This document shows, in pieces, positions 1 to 10,434 of a stretch of 64,000 bases of DNA. Every line of letters begins with the position of its first letter. Within the stretch, counting starts at the first letter, position 1. Source of the stretch: Devosia subaequoris (lineage in GTDB: Bacteria > Pseudomonadota > Alphaproteobacteria > Rhizobiales > Devosiaceae); assembly GCF_014197055.1 (NCBI RefSeq), contig NZ_JACIEW010000004.1:310001-374000 (forward strand), written 5' to 3'. A model generated the notes under the pieces. That model was given only the letters and a program-made list of their open reading frames with translations. It was not told where the DNA came from and made no database searches. The translations under genes were made by a program, and so were the position numbers.

Positions 1-767
1 AGGGCGTCTCCCTGCGCGGCGCGGCGCTCAAGAGTTATCAGGCGACGGCGGCGGATTTCAGTATGCATGGCGAGCAGTTGCAGAGTGACAAAGAGCAGCG
101 TGAAGGCAAAGAACATCACAAAGAGCGGGGTCAGCAGTGAGCCGGGCATGGTGGGCCCATCGGCGCGGAACACGCTGGCCGGCTGATGCAGTGTGGACCA
201 CCAGTCGACCGAGAACTTGATGATCGGTACGTTGACTGCGCCCACCAGGGTGAACACGGCGACGACGCGGGCGGCGCGCAACTGATCATCGAAGGCCCGC
301 CACAGCGCGATGATCCCGAGATAGATGAATAGCAAGATCAGGGTCGAGGTCATGCGCCCGTCCCATTCCCAAAACGTGCCCCAGGTGGGGCGCCCCCACA
401 TCGAGCCGGTGAACAGCGCCATGGCGGTAAAGGCTGCACCCAGCGGGGCGGCGGCCTTCATCGAAACATCGGCGAGCGGATGGCGCCAGACCAGCGTACC
501 CAGGGCCGACACCGACATGGCGGCATAGACGAACTGGCTGAGCCAGGCGGTGGGCACATGCACGTACATGATGCGGACCGTATCGCCCATCTGGTAGTCG
601 GCCGGTGAGTTAAAGAAGGCGAACCACAGCCCCACCAGCATCAGCACGAGCGTCAGGGCAGCTAGCGGCCAGATCAGCGGGCGGGTCCAGCTCAGGAACT
701 GGCCAGGATGGGCCAGCCTGCTCCACCAGCTCATTTTCGGGGTGTCATCAATGCCGTTCAGGTTCAT
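1..767 (-). CDS. ccmC: Haem exporter protein CcmC (3' end outside window)
   Basis: CcmC is the inner-membrane haem-handling protein of cytochrome c maturation system I; it presents haem to CcmE together with CcmAB. The reading frame stays open for 255 codons to the window edge, so the C-terminus is missing. Several hydrophobic segments are visible, and the periplasmic tryptophan-rich motif (WGRPTWGTFWEWDGRMTS, about residues 125-142) matches the WWD haem-binding signature of the family. Conserved histidines occur in MYVHVPTAW before it and in STLHQPAS after it. The ATG lies nine bases after the ccmB stop, in the order ccmA-ccmB-ccmC, so the three are almost certainly one transcript. ccmD and a CcmG thioredoxin would be expected beyond the edge. 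Confidence 0.95.
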   Translation of the reverse strand, partial: MNLNGIDDTPKMSWWSRLAHPGQFLSWTRPLIWPLAALTLVLMLVGLWFAFFNSPADYQMGDTVRIMYVHVPTAWLSQFVYAAMSVSALGTLVWRHPLADVSMKAAAPLGAAFTAMALFTGSMWGRPTWGTFWEWDGRMTSTLILLFIYLGIIALWRAFDDQLRAARVVAVFTLVGAVNVPIIKFSVDWWSTLHQPASVFRADGPTMPGSLLTPLFVMFFAFTLLFVTLQLLAMHTEIRRRRLITLERRAAQGDA

Positions 768-776
768 GGCGCGGCT

Positions 777-1442
777 CTACTCCTCTCCCCAATCTATCGC
801 AAGCGCAGCGGCAAAGGGAGAGAGCGCAAGCGCCATGAGACTGAGTGCCGCAAGGAACAGCATGGCGCTCGATGCCTGGTCGGGTCCACCGAGGGGGGCG
901 ATCGCCCCGACACCAAAGATCAGCACCGGCACACAAAGCGGTGCGATCAGGATTGGTGCGAGAAGGCCACCACGCCGGATGGCCACCGTAACGGCAGCCC
1001 CGAAGGCCCCAAAGGCCGCCAGAGCCGGGGTGCCCAGCAGGAGAGACAGTGCCGTGCGGGCGAAGGTCGGACCATCCATGGCCAGGATCATGGCCAGAAA
1101 GGGTGAGGCGATGATCAGGGGCAGGGCGGTGGTCAGCCAATGGGCGATCACTTTTGCGGCAACGACGCCGGCCATGGACATATCGGCCAACCGGTAGAGC
1201 GCCAGCGTGCCATCGTCGCGATCGGGTCGGAACAAGCGGTCGAGCCCCAGCAGCATGGCGAGAAACGCCGCGATCCAGATGATGCCGGGTGCAATGCTGG
1301 CCAAAAGCACCTGGTCCGGGCCAATGGCAAAAGGCACGATCGCGCCCACAATGATGAAGAACAGCACCAGCGTCAGCACTTCGCCACCACCCGACAGGTT
1401 CAGACGCAATTCGCGCTGCAAAACGCCAAGAAAGCCGCTCAT
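777..1442 (-). CDS. ccmB: Haem exporter protein CcmB
   Basis: This is the membrane permease of the CcmABCD haem-handling complex for c-type cytochrome assembly. The 221-residue product has the usual family length and about six hydrophobic segments. It opens with a short cytoplasmic stretch containing QRELRL, typical of CcmB, and carries the conserved LDRLFRPDRDDGTLALY block after the second membrane segment. Its ATG overlaps the ccmA stop by four bases (ATGA), which indicates translational coupling. The neighbouring genes leave no serious alternative. Confidence 0.95.
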   Translation of the reverse strand: MSGFLGVLQRELRLNLSGGGEVLTLVLFFIIVGAIVPFAIGPDQVLLASIAPGIIWIAAFLAMLLGLDRLFRPDRDDGTLALYRLADMSMAGVVAAKVIAHWLTTALPLIIASPFLAMILAMDGPTFARTALSLLLGTPALAAFGAFGAAVTVAIRRGGLLAPILIAPLCVPVLIFGVGAIAPLGGPDQASSAMLFLAALSLMALALSPFAAALAIDWGEE

Positions 1443-2065
1443 GCCTCAGCCCCCAGGGTCAGCGTGGCTGCGCCGGGCAGGGCGATATCGTCGTGGGTGG
1501 CGATCACGGCCAATCCGCCACTCTCCAGATGATCCACGAGCAGCGCCGCCATCAACTCCCGCCCTGCCGCATCGAGCGCGGCGCTGGGTTCATCGAGCAG
1601 CCAGACCGGCCTTGGTGACACCAACAGCCGGGCCAGAACGAGGCGGCGCTGCTGACCCGCCGAGAGATAGCCCGCATCGACACGGGCGGTGCGCGCAAGC
1701 CCGACCCGTTCGAGCGCGGCTGCGGGAGGCAATGGGCCCGATCCATTGAGGTCGGCCCAGAATCGCAGGGTTTCAAGGACGGTGAGGCGCGGCCGCACTG
1801 CGTTTTTGTGTCCGCAATGATGGATGAAGGGTCCCGCTTCGGGATCGGCACCCTCGAAAACGAGTGTGCCCGAGATGGGTCGCAGCAAGCCGGCCAGGGT
1901 GAGCAGAAGGGTGGATTTGCCCGCGCCGTTGGGCCCGCGCAGCAGCAGGGCGCTGCCGGCTGCGACCTCCAGCGACAAATCTGCCACCAGCACAGCGTCA
2001 CCCCGACCACAGGCAAGAGCCTGTGTCTTAAGATTTATCCGGTGCTGGACTTGCCCTTGCGTCAT
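1439..2065 (-). CDS. ccmA: Haem exporter ATP-binding protein CcmA
   Basis: This is the ABC ATPase subunit that drives release of haem-loaded CcmE from CcmC in cytochrome c maturation. The Walker A motif GPNGAGKST is near residues 44-52, the signature is LSAGQQRR, and Walker B is [11 protein letters not shown] followed by the switch histidine in IATHDD. At 208 residues it is the usual size for CcmA. I chose the internal ATG because it fits the family N-terminus; an in-frame ATG eight codons earlier (2089) is possible, and neither has a strong Shine-Dalgarno sequence. It is the first gene of ccmABC and divergent from acnA, an arrangement common in Rhizobiales. Confidence 0.93.
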   Translation of the reverse strand: MTQGQVQHRINLKTQALACGRGDAVLVADLSLEVAAGSALLLRGPNGAGKSTLLLTLAGLLRPISGTLVFEGADPEAGPFIHHCGHKNAVRPRLTVLETLRFWADLNGSGPLPPAAALERVGLARTARVDAGYLSAGQQRRLVLARLLVSPRPVWLLDEPSAALDAAGRELMAALLVDHLESGGLAVIATHDDIALPGAATLTLGAEA

Positions 2066-2225
2066 GGCCCCATCTCGTATTGGACCCATGGTCGTACTGG
2101 CAAGGGCTTGGTTGATTGACTATAAGCCCAGGGAGACTGGAGTCATTCCAGAAAAGCGCGGATTGTTCTTTGGCCCCACGCCCCGAATGATCCAGCGCAA
2201 AAGCAGCAAGAAGGGCGGAGCACAA

Positions 2226-4979
<2,754 letters not shown>

Positions 4980-5008
4980 GCGCCGCTTACATTTTAGTGA
5001 TTCAAAAG

Positions 5009-5038
5009 AATGGCGGCCCTTTGCGGCCGCCATTTTTT
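5009..5038 (+). terminator. Rho-independent terminator of acnA
   Basis: A perfect 10-bp stem (AATGGCGGCC / GGCCGCCATT) with a 6-base loop is followed by a run of T. It begins 30 bases after the acnA stop codon and separates it from the next gene. Confidence 0.9.
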
Positions 5039-5105
5039 GCTCACCAGTCCGGCTCACCCGGTTTTGACTAGGCAATCGATATGGGCCCGGCTTACAACAG
5101 CGCCC

Positions 5106-5843
5106 ATGTTTCTTCACGGCCTTTCCGCAACTATTGCAGGCACGAGCTTGGCGCTGATCCTTTCGGGTTCGGTTGCCGCAGAGGCGGTGCGTCTCAATCC
5201 TAAGGCGGTGGTCGAATTGTTCACCAGCCAGGGTTGCTCATCCTGTCCGCCGGCCGATGCGCTGCTGACCAGCCTTGCAGAGCGCGAGGATGTGGTGGCG
5301 CTGGCCTATCACGTGGATTACTGGGATTATATTGGCTGGGAGGATACCTTTGGTGACAAGGGGTTTTCCGACCGGCAGCGCGGTTATGCGAAGAGCTGGG
5401 GTTCATCCCGCATCTTCACCCCGCAAATGGTCATCAATGGCGCCGAGGGTGTCGTCGGATCCAGGCGCGACGAAGTGCACGATGCGGTCGCTTCGGCGCA
5501 ATTGCCCCTGGTGGTGTCGCTCACCGCTCATGGCGAGATGCTCAAGCTCGACGTGCCGGCCGATGCCGCGCTGGAAGACGCCTCGATCTGGTTGGTCCGC
5601 TATCTCGACCGGGCCGATGTCGCCATCGAGAAGGGCGAGAATGCCGGCAAGTCCATGGTCTATACCCAGGTGGTCGTCGACCGGCAGATCGTGGGGATGT
5701 GGGAAGCCGGGACCGGGGCCCAAATCAAGCTGCCGTTGGACCAGTTTGAGTCCAGTGCCAATGGTGGCATCGCCATCCTGGTCCAGCCCGAGCGCAATGG
5801 TCTGCCAGGACCGATCCTGGGCGCTGCTGCGTACAGCTTCTAG
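5106..5843 (+). CDS. DUF1223 family exported thioredoxin-like protein
   Basis: The protein belongs to the DUF1223 family, whose members have a predicted thioredoxin-like fold and an unproven function. A signal peptide is visible (hydrophobic core LSATIAGTSLALILSGSVAAEA), placing it in the periplasm. The mature part opens with the family hallmark VVELFTSQGCSSCPPAD, a CxxC-type pair expected to be redox-active, followed by HVDYWDYIGWEDTFGD and TPQMVINGA. Length (245 residues) is normal. The ATG chosen gives a proper signal peptide; the longer open frame begins inside the acnA terminator. It stands alone between two hairpins. Confidence 0.85.
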   Translation: MFLHGLSATIAGTSLALILSGSVAAEAVRLNPKAVVELFTSQGCSSCPPADALLTSLAEREDVVALAYHVDYWDYIGWEDTFGDKGFSDRQRGYAKSWGSSRIFTPQMVINGAEGVVGSRRDEVHDAVASAQLPLVVSLTAHGEMLKLDVPADAALEDASIWLVRYLDRADVAIEKGENAGKSMVYTQVVVDRQIVGMWEAGTGAQIKLPLDQFESSANGGIAILVQPERNGLPGPILGAAAYSF

Positions 5844-5852
5844 AGTTCGGCA

Positions 5853-5886
5853 TAAAAAACGCCCGCTCCGGGGGCGGGAGCGGGCG
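5853..5886 (-). terminator. GC-rich hairpin with T-run on the minus strand
   Basis: CGCCCGCTCC pairs with GGAGCGGGCG; read on the minus strand the stem is followed by TTTTTT, making a textbook intrinsic terminator. On the plus strand it follows the DUF1223 gene but has no T-run. No minus-strand protein gene ends here, which is why a small RNA is proposed just upstream on that strand. Confidence 0.6.
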
Positions 5887-6020
5887 ACTGACTTGGAGTC
5901 AACTCAAATATGGGCGGCTGGCAAGCGGGCCTTCTGGTTTGGGGGCTCGGTCGGCCCGCTGCCAGCCACTGGAGGCAATGGTTGAACGATGCTGCCCCAT
6001 TGGGGCGTGCTGAAGGACAA
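5853..6020 (-). ncRNA. Candidate small RNA (5' end approximate)
   Basis: The gap between the DUF1223 gene and the DUF2794 gene has no credible minus-strand protein, yet reads on that strand like a terminated small RNA. A 15-bp stem (GGCTGGCAGCGGGCC against GGCCCGCTTGCCAGCC, one bulged base, loop about 21 bases, positions 5916-5967) is followed 30 bases later by an intrinsic terminator. A smaller hairpin (GCCCC/GGGGC) lies near 5993-6005. A long terminal stem with less paired flanks resembles 6S RNA in outline, but I could not match any known RNA family. The 5' end is a guess. Confidence 0.4.
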
Positions 6021-6110
6021 ATGATGGCTGAATTGCGGTTTTTCGCGCCTCTTGCCAAGCCGGGCGATTGCGCCGATCATTACGCTACGATGACAGGGCA
6101 TTGAGGCGGC

Positions 6111-6494
6111 GTGCAGGGTCCTCCGAAGGATAGGTCGAGCAATCTGGCACTGGTGCATGTGGGCGAGCCCTCTGGCCAGTCCAACCGGCCCGTGCAATCT
6201 GTTGTGGCCTTTGAGCGCCGGGAGCTGATGCAGATCCTGTCCGTCTATGGACGCAAGGTCGGCTCGGGCGAATGGCGCGACTATGCCATGGATTTCCTCA
6301 AGGACCGGGCGCTGTTCTCGATTTATGCGCGGGTCTCGGAACGCCCGCTCTACGTGGTCGAGAAGAACCCCAAGCTGCGCAACAAGCAGGGCCAGTTCAT
6401 GGTCACCAATCAACAGGGGCGTATCCTGAAGCGCGGTCACGATTTGGCGCAGGTGCTGCGGGTGCTCGATCCTGATTTGATGGTGGTGAGTTGA
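6111..6494 (+). CDS. DUF2794 family protein
   Basis: A conserved alphaproteobacterial protein of unknown function (DUF2794). At 127 residues it has the usual length. The recognisable core runs from VVAFERRELMQILSVYGRKVGSGEWRDYAMDFL through DRALFSIYARVSERPLYVVEKNPKL. There is no signal peptide or membrane segment, so it should be cytoplasmic. Translation probably starts at GTG; the only in-frame ATG before the conserved core lies inside it. Its stop overlaps the TTG start of the next gene, implying co-translation. Confidence 0.8.
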   Translation: MQGPPKDRSSNLALVHVGEPSGQSNRPVQSVVAFERRELMQILSVYGRKVGSGEWRDYAMDFLKDRALFSIYARVSERPLYVVEKNPKLRNKQGQFMVTNQQGRILKRGHDLAQVLRVLDPDLMVVS

Positions 6495-6958
6495 GCATTG
6501 TCGTGAGACCGGCGCGTGCGCAAGATGCGCCCGAGATGAGTCGGGTGCTGATCGCTTCGATCACGGAACTCTGCCATGCCGACCACGCGGACGATCCGGA
6601 TCGGATCGCCGAATGGACCGGCAACAAGACCCCTGACGGCGTACGCGCCATGCTGGCGCGGGACGGTTTCTTCATGGTGGTTGTCGAACTGGATGGACAG
6701 GTGGTCGCTGTCGGGGCGACGACGGCGGATGGCGAGATCGCCCTCAACTATGTCGCGCCTGAGGCCCGCTTTCGCGGGGTGAGCAAGGCTCTTCTGGGCC
6801 ATATGGAGGCCGATCTGAGATCGCGCGGGTTTGTCGAAGGACGGCTGAGAGCGACGAAGACGGCAAAAGCTTTTTATCGGGCCCAGGGCTGGTTCCCTGA
6901 CAAAACCCAGGATGGCAGCATGGCCTGCTTCGCCATGCACAAGCGACTGGCCGGCTAA
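6491..6958 (+). CDS. GNAT family N-acetyltransferase
   Basis: The 155-residue product has the GNAT fold of acetyl-CoA-dependent N-acyltransferases. After an N-terminal VRPARAQDAPEMSRVLIASI helix it has a central strand pair (FFMVVVELDGQVVAVGATTADGEIALNYVAPEARFRGVSKALL) covering motif A, with FRGVSKALL as a somewhat divergent acetyl-CoA pyrophosphate loop, and a C-terminal AFYRAQGW motif B. The substrate is unknown. The TTG start overlaps the DUF2794 stop. It converges on the next gene, with the two stops overlapping by four bases. Confidence 0.8.
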   Translation: MSIVVRPARAQDAPEMSRVLIASITELCHADHADDPDRIAEWTGNKTPDGVRAMLARDGFFMVVVELDGQVVAVGATTADGEIALNYVAPEARFRGVSKALLGHMEADLRSRGFVEGRLRATKTAKAFYRAQGWFPDKTQDGSMACFAMHKRLAG

Positions 6959-7452
6959 AGCGCCTTTTGCAGGTGCACAATGTCGTGCCAGCGGTCGAAC
7001 TTGTAGCCGACGGCCTTGTAGTAGCCCACGCGCTCGAAGCCGAACTTTTCGTGAATTCCCACTGAGTTGGCGGTGTCGGCGGTGATTACGGCCAGCATCT
7101 GCTTGAAGCCGAATGCTTTGGATTGAATCAGCAATTCGGTCAGCATCAGCTTGCCCAGGCCCCGACCGGTCTCTGCGGGATCGAGATAGATCGAATCTTC
7201 GCAGGTAAAGCGGTAGGCGGCGCGGGGACGGTAGAAGCTGGCATAGGCGTAACCCACGACCTTGCCCGCGCGCTCGGCGATGATCAGCGGATGACCGAGT
7301 TTCATCAGGCCCGCATATTTTTCGGCAATGGCCGCTTCGCCCGGCGCTTCGGTGTCAAAGGTGATGGCGGTGTGGTCCACATAGTGGCGATAGATCGTGG
7401 TGATCGCGGGAACATCAGACCAGGAGAAGGGGCGGAGAATGGTGTCGGACAT
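6955..7452 (-). CDS. GNAT N-acetyltransferase, phosphinothricin/methionine-sulfone type
   Basis: The 165-residue protein resembles the PAT/MnaT branch of GNAT enzymes, which acetylate L-amino-acid analogues such as phosphinothricin or methionine sulfone. It starts with ILRPFSWSDVPAITTIYRHYV and has the branch motif VGYAYASFYRPRAAYRFTCEDSIYL, the acetyl-CoA loop GRGLGKLML, and a C-terminal HEKFGFERVGYYKAVGYKFDRWHDI, all characteristic. The in vivo substrate cannot be told from sequence. It is transcribed away from bax-inhibitor gene's terminator and converges on the preceding acetyltransferase. Confidence 0.85.
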   Translation of the reverse strand: MSDTILRPFSWSDVPAITTIYRHYVDHTAITFDTEAPGEAAIAEKYAGLMKLGHPLIIAERAGKVVGYAYASFYRPRAAYRFTCEDSIYLDPAETGRGLGKLMLTELLIQSKAFGFKQMLAVITADTANSVGIHEKFGFERVGYYKAVGYKFDRWHDIVHLQKAL

Positions 7453-7520
7453 GGCGCGAGCGTTTCCAGCAAAAGTGGTAACGGTTTTGCGGTTCGGAAA
7501 CGCGGCAAAACGAGGATAAA

Positions 7521-7553
7521 GAAAAAGGACCGCAGCCTTTTAAGCTGCGGTCC
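7521..7553 (-). terminator. Rho-independent terminator of the BAX-inhibitor-1 gene
   Basis: GGACCGCAGC pairs with GCTGCGGTCC around a 7-base loop; on the minus strand the stem is followed by a T-rich run (TTTTTC). It lies 50 bases after the stop codon of the minus-strand gene upstream. Confidence 0.85.
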
Positions 7554-7602
7554 CTATGACGTCCAACCAATTTCCTTGATCGCGCGATCAAGGCATTGAT
7601 TG

Positions 7603-8328
7603 CTACTCGCGATTGCCGAACAGGCGGAGCAGCATCATGAACAGGTTGATGAAGTCGAGGTAAAGCGACAGCGCGCCCATGATGGCATTCTTGGCCAGCA
7701 CGTCAGCGCCGTAGCTCTGCGAATAGCTTTCCTTGATCTTCTGGGTGTCATAGGCGGTCAGACCGGTGAAGATCAGCACGCCCAGCACCGAAATCGCGAA
7801 ATCGAGCATGGACGAAGCCATGAACATGTTCACGATCGAAGCGATGATGATGCCGATCAGGCCCATCATCAGGAAGTTGCCCATACCGGTCAGGTCGCGC
7901 TTGGTGGTGTAGCCATAAAGGCTCATCGCACCGAAGGTCGCGGCGGTGATGAAGAACACCTTGGCGATCGAGGCCCCAGTGTAGACCAGGAAAATAGACG
8001 ACAGCGAGAGGCCCATCACGGCCGCAAAGGCCCAGAATACGCCCTGGGCGGCGCCCACGGAAAGCTTGTTGATGCCGAAGCTCAGCACCAGCACGAAGGC
8101 CAGCGGGGAGAGCATGATTACCCAGGACAGCGGGCTGCCATAAAGCAGCTCAGCATTGGCCTGGCTCGACATGGCCCACTGGCTGGTGAAGAAAGCCACG
8201 AGGCCCGTAACCACCAGGCCAAGGCCCATATAATTGTAGACGCGCAGCATGTAGCTGCGGAGGCCCTCATCGATGGCCGCGGCCGAGCCGGCCCGCGCAC
8301 CGAGGGTCTGACGGTCATATTCAGCCAT
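7603..8328 (-). CDS. Bax inhibitor-1/YccA family membrane protein
   Basis: An integral membrane protein of the BI-1 (UPF0005, YccA/YbhL) family, whose bacterial members act as calcium leak channels or as modulators of FtsH. The 241-residue product has about seven hydrophobic segments after a soluble N-terminus (MAEYDRQTLGARAGSAA). Conserved family features include ARAGSAAAIDEGLRSYMLRVYNYMGLGL at the start and the C-terminal acidic pore region LTAYDTQKIKESY. The start was placed at the ATG preceded by AAGGGAACC; an open frame 34 codons longer begins upstream without family similarity. It is monocistronic with its own terminator. Confidence 0.9.
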   Translation of the reverse strand: MAEYDRQTLGARAGSAAAIDEGLRSYMLRVYNYMGLGLVVTGLVAFFTSQWAMSSQANAELLYGSPLSWVIMLSPLAFVLVLSFGINKLSVGAAQGVFWAFAAVMGLSLSSIFLVYTGASIAKVFFITAATFGAMSLYGYTTKRDLTGMGNFLMMGLIGIIIASIVNMFMASSMLDFAISVLGVLIFTGLTAYDTQKIKESYSQSYGADVLAKNAIMGALSLYLDFINLFMMLLRLFGNRE

Positions 8329-8528
8329 TCTTGGTTCCCTTTCCAATAGCAGATGCGGTCTTGTCACCGCCGGGGGCAATTGGTGTTGCCACTTGGTTGG
8401 GAATATGGGGAGCCATTGACTGATTGACAAGGATAATCGGTGGGCTGCGACAGCGGGACTGGCCGGATAAAGCGTTTGTGTTACGGTCCTAGGGCGAATC
8501 GCGCAGACACTTGCCAGGGAGGTCCGTG

Positions 8529-9068
8529 ATGCCCCGGCTCTTTACCGGCCTCGAAATCCCCGCCGAAGTGGGATTTGCTCTCTCGCTCAAGCGAGGCGGC
8601 CTTTCCGGCGCCCGCTGGATCGACCCGGACAACTACCATATCACCTTGCGCTTTATCGGCGATGTCGACGGCAAGACCGCCGATGAAGTGGTCGATAGCC
8701 TCGATCGGTTGTCCAACTCGCTGCAATTTTCCATTCGGCTGACTCATCTGGGCACATTTGGCGGCGACAAGCCGCGGGCCCTCTATGCCGGGGTAGAGCC
8801 GTCCGAAGCGCTCAGCCGCCTGCAGGCAGCTCAGGAGCGGGTGCTGCAGCGTGCCGGCCTGCCGCCAGAAGGGCGTAAATTTGTGCCGCATGTGTCGCTG
8901 GCGCGGCTACGGGGCACGGCGGCAGCTGACGTCGCGCGGTTCATTGCCGAGGCAGCACGGTTCGAACCGCTCAGCTTCGTGCCGGCGCGCTTTGTGCTTT
9001 TCTCGAGCCGGGATTCGGTGGGGGGTGGACCCTATCTGGTGGAACAGAGCTATCCCCTGGCCGCCTGA
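8529..9068 (+). CDS. thpR: RNA 2',3'-cyclic phosphodiesterase
   Basis: This is a 2H phosphoesterase that opens 2',3'-cyclic phosphates on RNA (formerly 2'-5' RNA ligase). The two catalytic HxT/Sx motifs are visible: NYHITLRF near residue 37 and FVPHVSLARL near residue 119. The N-terminus MPRLFTGLEIPAEV is typical. The product is 179 residues. The ATG used is preceded by AGGGAGGT; an alternative ATG six codons upstream lacks a site. It stands alone, divergent from the BI-1 gene. Confidence 0.88.
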   Translation: MPRLFTGLEIPAEVGFALSLKRGGLSGARWIDPDNYHITLRFIGDVDGKTADEVVDSLDRLSNSLQFSIRLTHLGTFGGDKPRALYAGVEPSEALSRLQAAQERVLQRAGLPPEGRKFVPHVSLARLRGTAAADVARFIAEAARFEPLSFVPARFVLFSSRDSVGGGPYLVEQSYPLAA

Positions 9069-9090
9069 GAGGGTCGGGATCACGCCCTTG

Positions 9091-9107
9091 TTAGCGTTCG
9101 CTTAACC
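9091..9107 (+). promoter_or_regulatory. CtrA-like site (one mismatch)
   Basis: TTAG-N7-TTAACC differs by one base from the alphaproteobacterial CtrA box TTAA-N7-TTAA. It lies about 180 bases before the first ialB-like gene. Spacing is right but the left half-site is imperfect, so this is only a suggestion. Confidence 0.25.
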
Positions 9108-9210
9108 CTTTGGCTAGGGAGCGCCGGTGAAGCAATCGGCTATGCCCAATTCCCGCCGCCTTTGGCTTCCATTTGATGCAAATACCCGAGATCGCGCGGG
9201 TTTTGACACC

Positions 9211-9220
9211 TTGGTAACCA
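9211..9220. promoter_or_regulatory. Palindrome TTGGTAACCA, copy 1
   Basis: A perfect 10-bp palindrome about 68 bases upstream of the first ialB-like gene, directly after a TTGACA hexamer. The same sequence recurs before the pagL-like gene and before sdhC, and I saw no further copy in the window. Probably an operator for an unidentified regulator. Confidence 0.45.
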
Positions 9221-9287
9221 TGTTCGGGGCACACTGGGCGGACGAAACTGCCCACGAACACCAGCAAGACAAGAGGAAGAATTGGCG

Positions 9288-9809
9288 ATGACAACGAAAA
9301 CCGGTGGCCTCATCCTTGGGCTCGCGGTGGCAACGGTCATGGCTCTGGCCCCGGCCGCACAGGCGCAACAGGCCACCGAGCTGGGCACCTTCAACGCATG
9401 GTCCGCCTACACGGCGAGTGACCAGAGCGGCAAGCTCTGTTTCATCATTGGCGAGCCACAGCGCAGTGAACCGAGCGGGGTCAATCGCGATCCGGTCAAA
9501 TTTCTGATCGTGCATCGTGAGGGCATGGGCTCGAAGAACGAAGTTCAGACCCAGATCGGCTATCCCTATAATACAAGCGACGCCAAGGCTTCGGCGACCG
9601 TTGATGGCAAGAGCTATGTGATGGCGGCACGCGGGTCGACCGCCTGGCTGGCCTCAAGCAGCGATGAGCCGGGTTTCGTCGAGGCCTTCAAGGCCGGCAA
9701 CCAGATGGTGGTGCGTGGCACCAGCCAGCGGGGCACAGATACGGTTGATACCTATTCGCTCTCCGGCGCCACCGCTGCGATGAATGCGATTGACGCAGCC
9801 TGCCAGTAA
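9288..9809 (+). CDS. IalB-like invasion-associated locus B family protein
   Basis: The product belongs to the invasion-associated locus B family, first described in Bartonella; most members in free-living Rhizobiales are periplasmic proteins of unknown function. A signal peptide (GLILGLAVATVMALAPAAQA) precedes a mature domain with the family features LGTFNAWSAYTA, CFIIGEPQRSEPSG, a central FLIVHREG strand and the closing YSLSGATAAMNAIDAAC. Two cysteines, near residues 43 and 172, could form a disulphide. I prefer the ATG behind AGAGGAAG to the TTG two codons upstream. A paralogue follows 85 bases downstream. Confidence 0.85.
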   Translation: MTTKTGGLILGLAVATVMALAPAAQAQQATELGTFNAWSAYTASDQSGKLCFIIGEPQRSEPSGVNRDPVKFLIVHREGMGSKNEVQTQIGYPYNTSDAKASATVDGKSYVMAARGSTAWLASSSDEPGFVEAFKAGNQMVVRGTSQRGTDTVDTYSLSGATAAMNAIDAACQ

Positions 9810-9894
9810 GGACTTGCCGAGAGGCTTTCAAACACCCTAACTGGGCGTCGGGCCATTGGCCCGTTGCCCGGTTTTGCCAATGGTAAGAGACTTG

Positions 9895-10395
9895 ATGACC
9901 CGTATCCTCGCGCTCGCCCTCCTCACCATGCTCGCTGCCGTTCTGCCGGCCTGGGCGCAATCGGCGCGTGTGCTCGGCGATTTCCGGGATTGGTCAAGCT
10001 ATGCGGCCGACGATGGCAGCGGCACGGTCTGCTTTGCCATGACCCGGCCCAAATCCACCGAGCCGACGCCCGAAGGCTTTGGCGAGGCCTATCTCTACGT
10101 CACCAATCGCCCAGGCGAAGATGTGGTCAACGAGTTCAACGTGGTGGCCGGCTATACTTTCCAAACCGGGTCGATGGCCGTCGCCAGCGTCGGTGGGCAG
10201 GATTTTGCGCTCTTTACCCAGAACGATGCGGCCTGGCTCGATGACAGTGCCCAGGGCGCCAATCTGGCCGCCGCCATCCGCGCCGGTTCAACCGTGACCA
10301 TTACGGGCACCTCGGCAAGCGGTACGGAAATTGTGCAGTCCTATTCGCTCTCGGGCGCCACGGCCGCGCAGCAGGCCATCGGCGCCGAGTGCTGA
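9895..10395 (+). CDS. IalB-like protein, tandem paralogue
   Basis: This second IalB-family protein (166 residues) shares the layout of its upstream neighbour: signal peptide (ILALALLTMLAAVLPAWAQ), LGDFRDWSSYAADDGSGTVCFAMTRPKSTEP, a central strand region, GTSASGTEIVQSYSLSGATAAQQAIGAEC at the end, and two cysteines in equivalent positions. The pair therefore arose by tandem duplication. The ATG chosen gives the full signal peptide and lies behind TAAGAGA; a longer frame from 9856 adds residues without similarity. The two are probably co-expressed, with a short GGGCC hairpin in the gap but no terminator. Confidence 0.83.
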   Translation: MTRILALALLTMLAAVLPAWAQSARVLGDFRDWSSYAADDGSGTVCFAMTRPKSTEPTPEGFGEAYLYVTNRPGEDVVNEFNVVAGYTFQTGSMAVASVGGQDFALFTQNDAAWLDDSAQGANLAAAIRAGSTVTITGTSASGTEIVQSYSLSGATAAQQAIGAEC

Positions 10396-10434
10396 GCCGG
10401 GCGCCCAGCGGCGTCTGATTGCAAATATCTGCAT

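Noticed and set aside
1824..2225. N-terminal extension of aconitase of about 134 codons
   Set aside because: It lies antisense to ccmA and lacks aconitase similarity; the GTG at 2226 has a proper ribosome binding site.
5910..6104. 64-residue open frame on the plus strand before DUF2794
   Set aside because: It reads through the 15-bp stem-loop region and has no ribosome binding site or family features.
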